64,000 nt of DNA from Hyphomicrobium sp. MC1. Its GTDB lineage: Bacteria; Pseudomonadota; Alphaproteobacteria; Rhizobiales; Hyphomicrobiaceae. The stretch is taken from assembly GCF_000253295.1 (NCBI RefSeq), contig NC_015717.1, forward strand, positions 558,001 through 622,000, given 5' to 3'. Of the stretch, positions 60,673 through 64,000 are shown in pieces. Each line of letters begins with the position of its first letter. Within the stretch, counting starts at the first letter, position 1. The position numbers and the translations under genes were made by a program. A model generated the notes under the pieces. The model made no database searches. It saw only the letters and a list, made by a program, of their open reading frames with translations, and was not told the DNA's origin.

Positions 60673-62606
60673 CACTGCTTCACTGGTTGTTGCGTGGAGT
60701 TCGGCGTCGTTTGCGACGCTTTTTGCGGCTCAGGCTTGCCCGAATTGAGGTCGGCGGCCTTCTTGGCATCGAACCACCAGGTATCCAGAACGCCGCTATC
60801 ATACTTCGGCTGGACGGCTGGATGCGAGAACTTGTTCCAATAGGCGACCGAATAGAACGGCTTGTACCAGTGCGGCACCCAATAATGGCCGGCGCGTAGA
60901 ACGCGGTCGAGGGCGTGCGTGGCCGTGGTCAGCTCAGCGCGGGATTTGGCGGCGATGACCTTATCGGTCAGGGCATCGACGACGGGATCGCAGATGCCTG
61001 CGAGATTGAACGAGCCTTGTGCCTTGGCCGCCTCACAGGAGAGGAAGGCGCGCATATCGACGCCCGGCGTCAGGCCGAGCGAGAAGCGCTGCGTCGTGAC
61101 GTCGAAATCGAACGACTTCAGGCGCTGCTGATATTGCGCCGGATCGACGAGACGCCAGTTGGCGTCGACGCCGATGCGCTTGAGATTCTCGACATAGGGA
61201 AGCGTGATGCGCTCGAACTGCGCTTCGAAATCGAGGAACTCGATGCTTAACTGCTCGCCCTTGGCGTTGCGCAGCTTGCCTTCGGCGTCGGGCTTCCAAC
61301 CGGCGCTGATGAGCAGATCGCGCGCTTTCTTGAGGTTGGCGCGGTTGTTGCCGCTGCCGTCGGTGACGGGCGGCGTATAGGGCTCGCCGAAGACTTCCGG
61401 AGGCAGCTTGTCCTTATAAGGATCGAGCAGGGCGAGTTCTTGCGGCGAGGGCAGGCCCTCGGCCTTCATGTCGGAATTTTCGAAGTAGCTCGTCGTGCGG
61501 CTGTACAGGCCGTAAAACAGCTTCTTGTTCGACCATTCGAAATCGAAGACGAGATCGAGCGCGGCGCGTACGCGCGGATCTTTGAATTTATCGCGACGGG
61601 TATTGATGAAGTAGCCCTGCGCGCCGGACGGGCGGCGGTCGGGCAAAAGCGCTTTGATGAGACGACCGTCGCGAACGGCTGGAATGTCGTACTGCGTCGC
61701 CCAGGCGAGGCTTGAGAATTCCTCGCGGAAGTCGAAGTTGCCGGATTTGAGCGTTTCGAGTTCGATGGTGCGGTCGCGATAATAGTCAAGGCGAACTTCG
61801 TCGAAGTTGAAGCGGCCCTTGTTTACCGGCAAATCTTTCGCCCAGTAGTCGTTGCGGCGTTCGTATGTGATCGAGCTGCCGGAGTTGAACGTCTTGATGC
61901 GATAAGGGCCTGAGCCGAGCGGCGGCTTCAACGACGTTTCATCATAGGGATTCGCCGTGTAGTAGGCTTTCGACAGCACCGGGAGCTGAGCGATCAGGAT
62001 CGGCAGATCACGCACAAGTTTGCCCTGGAAGGTGTAGCGCACCGTCTCAGGATCGAGCGCCTCGGCTTTCACGACGTCGTGCAAGGGCTGCGAATATTGC
62101 GGGCGCGTCGCCATGCTTTTCAGAAGGCTAAGCGTATAGACGAGATCGTCGGCGGTGATCTGGGTGCCGTCTGAAAACTTTGCCTCGAGACGAAGTTTGA
62201 ACGTCACCGACATGCGGTCGGGTGCGACGTCGGCCGATTGGGCAACGAGGCCATAGACGGCGTCAGGTTCATCCTGCGCGCGGACCATCAAGCTGTCGAA
62301 CAGCAGGTCGAGGTCCTGGGCGGCGTCGCCTTTGACGATGAACTGGTTGAAGCTGTCGAACGTATTTACGTCGCCCGTTCCCATTGTCACGATGCGGCCG
62401 CCCTTTGGCGCATCGGGATTGACGTAGTCGAAGTGCTTGAAGTCGGGCGGGTATTTCAGTTCGCCGAAGATCGAGAGACCATGGCGGGGCTCAGCCTGCG
62501 CCAGGCCGCCGTCGGGCATGGAAAACAGCAATGCCAGCGCGGCCAGAAAAGAGAGCTTCGCTCCGGCCGCCGCACGTGATCGGGTGGGTCGTTCCAACAG
62601 GGTCAC
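60672..62606 (-). CDS. oligopeptide-binding protein (family 5), YejA-like copy 2
   Basis: A 644-residue periplasmic binding protein. A GTG start overlapping the previous stop (GTGA) and a purine-rich stretch upstream give a signal peptide (LSFLAALALLFSMPDGGLA-QAEP). The mature part has HGLSIFGELKYPPDFKHFDYVN and GGRIVTMGTGDVNTFDSFN, as in YejA, and later KFSDGTQITADDLVYTLSLL, GPYRIKTFNSGSSITYERR and NTRRDKFKDPRVRAALDLVFDFEW. It is the second of two tandem family-5 binding proteins. Confidence 0.92.
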   Translation of the reverse strand: MTLLERPTRSRAAAGAKLSFLAALALLFSMPDGGLAQAEPRHGLSIFGELKYPPDFKHFDYVNPDAPKGGRIVTMGTGDVNTFDSFNQFIVKGDAAQDLDLLFDSLMVRAQDEPDAVYGLVAQSADVAPDRMSVTFKLRLEAKFSDGTQITADDLVYTLSLLKSMATRPQYSQPLHDVVKAEALDPETVRYTFQGKLVRDLPILIAQLPVLSKAYYTANPYDETSLKPPLGSGPYRIKTFNSGSSITYERRNDYWAKDLPVNKGRFNFDEVRLDYYRDRTIELETLKSGNFDFREEFSSLAWATQYDIPAVRDGRLIKALLPDRRPSGAQGYFINTRRDKFKDPRVRAALDLVFDFEWSNKKLFYGLYSRTTSYFENSDMKAEGLPSPQELALLDPYKDKLPPEVFGEPYTPPVTDGSGNNRANLKKARDLLISAGWKPDAEGKLRNAKGEQLSIEFLDFEAQFERITLPYVENLKRIGVDANWRLVDPAQYQQRLKSFDFDVTTQRFSLGLTPGVDMRAFLSCEAAKAQGSFNLAGICDPVVDALTDKVIAAKSRAELTTATHALDRVLRAGHYWVPHWYKPFYSVAYWNKFSHPAVQPKYDSGVLDTWWFDAKKAADLNSGKPEPQKASQTTPNSTQQPVKQ

Positions 62607-64000
62607 TTTCCCTTCGCTGCCTGGACGGCTTTCGCCTTGTCCGCGTCGTACCACCAGACCTGAGTCAGAGCGGCGCCTTGTGACGGCAGTTTGTCCGGAC
62701 GGCCGAAAACATCCCAGTAGGCAAGCCGGTCGTAGGGGTAATACCAGTGCGGGACGACGTAGTAGTTCCACAAGAGAACCCGGTCGAGCGCATGGGTTGC
62801 GGCAACGAGGTCGGCGCGATCTTTCGAGAATACGATCTTGTCGATCAGGTGGTCGATCGCGGGGTTCTTGATGCCAATGGTGTTGCGGCTGCCGGGCTTG
62901 TCGGCGGCGGCAGAGCCCCAGAAATCGCGCTGCTCGTTGCCTGGTGAATTCGACTGGGCGAAGCTGTCGACGATGATATCGAAGTCGCGGTTGTCCTCGC
63001 GCTGTTTGTACTGTGCGTCGTCGACGTTTCGCACCGTCGCCTTGATGCCCATGGCTTCGAGGTTTTGCACGTAGGGTAGAATGATGCGCTCGAACGTGTC
63101 GCCGTTGATCAGGAATTCGACCGTCATCTGGTCGCCCCTGTCATTGCGCAGGACGCGCGCGGTCGAGCCCGATGATAGCCCAATCGTCTGCATCGCCTTG
63201 CACCAGAAGCCGCAATGCGGATCGTTGACGGTTTCGCTGCGGATCTTCCAGCCGGCGTCCTCGAACAGTTTCAGCGCTTCCTGCTGGTGCTTGCGGAAGT
63301 CGCCTTCCTGGGCGTTGACCGGGTTTTCGTAGGTCGCCGTAAAGACTTCCGGCGGCACTTCGGATTTGATCTCGTTCAGGATCTCAAGCTCGCGGCCTTG
63401 CGGCAGGCCCGTCGCCTGGAGGTCTGAATTTTCGAAGTAGCTGCCGACGCGCTTATAGAGATTGTAGAACAGCTTCTTGTTCGTCTCTTCGAAATTGAAG
63501 AGCAGGTTGAAAGCGTGGCGGACGCGCGGGTCCTGGAACTGCGGGCGGCGAATGTTGAATACGAACGCCTGCATCGGCGCCACGCGCTTCACCGGAATGG
63601 CTTCTTTCTTCACCAGGCCTTTTTTCAAAGCGTCGAAATTGTACTGCGTCGCCCAGGCGTCGGCGCGGTTCTCGGACCAGACGTCGATGTTGCCGATCTT
63701 GAAATCTTCAAATGCGGGCGTGCGGTCGCGATAGTAGGTGAATTCGAGCGTGTCGAAGTTCATCTGGCCTTTCAACACAGGCAGATCCTTCGCCCAGTAG
63801 TCGGGCACGCGCTCGTAGGTGATCTTGCGGCCGGTATCGACCGACTTGATTTTGTAGGCGCCGTTGCCGAGGGGGGCTTCGACCGTCGTGGCCGCGAGGT
63901 TGCGCTGGGAGCCATCGGCGTTCTTGCCGGTCCAGTAGGCCTTGGAGACGACATTCAGCTCACCGACGATCATCGGCAGCTCGCGGTTGCCGGTCTTGTC
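62603..64000 (-). CDS. oligopeptide-binding protein, YejA-like copy 1 (partial)
   Basis: The frame stays open to the right edge, so the N-terminus lies outside. About 465 residues are visible and align with copy 2 in order: NGAYKIKSVDTGRKITYERV, IRRPQFQDPRVRHAFNLLFNFEETNKKLFYNLY, GLPQGRELEILNEIK and DLVAATHALDRVLLWNYYVVPHWYYP. The two binding proteins are paralogues and probably load the same YejBEF transporter with different peptides. Confidence 0.9.
   Translation of the reverse strand, partial: DKTGNRELPMIVGELNVVSKAYWTGKNADGSQRNLAATTVEAPLGNGAYKIKSVDTGRKITYERVPDYWAKDLPVLKGQMNFDTLEFTYYRDRTPAFEDFKIGNIDVWSENRADAWATQYNFDALKKGLVKKEAIPVKRVAPMQAFVFNIRRPQFQDPRVRHAFNLLFNFEETNKKLFYNLYKRVGSYFENSDLQATGLPQGRELEILNEIKSEVPPEVFTATYENPVNAQEGDFRKHQQEALKLFEDAGWKIRSETVNDPHCGFWCKAMQTIGLSSGSTARVLRNDRGDQMTVEFLINGDTFERIILPYVQNLEAMGIKATVRNVDDAQYKQREDNRDFDIIVDSFAQSNSPGNEQRDFWGSAAADKPGSRNTIGIKNPAIDHLIDKIVFSKDRADLVAATHALDRVLLWNYYVVPHWYYPYDRLAYWDVFGRPDKLPSQGAALTQVWWYDADKAKAVQAAKGK

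Overview
The window looks like chromosomal DNA of a Rhizobiales-type alphaproteobacterium, possibly Hyphomicrobiaceae (inference). The evidence is the order pckA / chvI-chvG-hprK-EIIA-HPr, the phoR-pstSCAB-phoU-phoB block, the short HprK, EcfG-type promoter pairs, palindromic intergenic repeats and a complete Tad/Cpa pilus locus. Coding density is high and no rRNA, tRNA, CRISPR array or transposase was seen. The first and last genes (a TadG-like vWA protein and an oligopeptide-binding protein) are cut by the window edges.

Region by region: 1-6.5 kb holds a TadG-like C-terminus, the incomplete nitrogen-type PTS (HPr, EIIA-Man, HprK), the ChvG/ChvI two-component system and divergent pckA. 6.6-12.8 kb is metabolic and membrane housekeeping: dienelactone hydrolase, pyrE, an ArnT-like glycosyltransferase, a thioredoxin-fold protein with a histidine-rich tail coupled to an FNT-family transporter, a HAD hydrolase and a 42-codon membrane protein. 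12.9-14.5 kb is a tandem duplication of a whole expression unit (promoter, signal-peptide gene rich in Gly/Arg/His/Trp, terminator). 14.9-20 kb carries a SnoaL-like secreted protein, a small membrane protein, purK/purE, a periplasmic thioredoxin-like protein, a DUF1007 protein and znuA behind a Zur-like box. 20-27 kb is the phosphate regulon core. 27-34 kb is a periplasmic metal operon (imelysin, multicopper oxidase, di-haem oxidoreductase, second imelysin, DUF1513) next to a cysteine-poor Rrf2 regulator. 34-39.7 kb has mocA/xdhC, rimO, a CDF efflux protein, a YdjM-type membrane hydrolase and a TetR regulator.

40-53 kb is the Tad/Cpa pilus locus. TadG/TadE-like minor pilins and a stand-alone secretin-N-domain protein lie leftward. 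Two Flp pilins, cpaA and the cpaB-C-D-E-F-tadB-tadC operon lie rightward, and tadD faces the operon from the far side. 53-64 kb holds an M17 aminopeptidase coupled to an NlpC/P60 hydrolase, an unknown protein, a glutathione S-transferase and a yej-type oligopeptide ABC operon with two tandem substrate-binding proteins.

The observations most worth following are the duplicated stress-promoter/secreted-protein unit at 13-14.5 kb, the metal operon at 27-34 kb that has no permease of its own, and the His-tailed redoxin coupled to an FNT channel.
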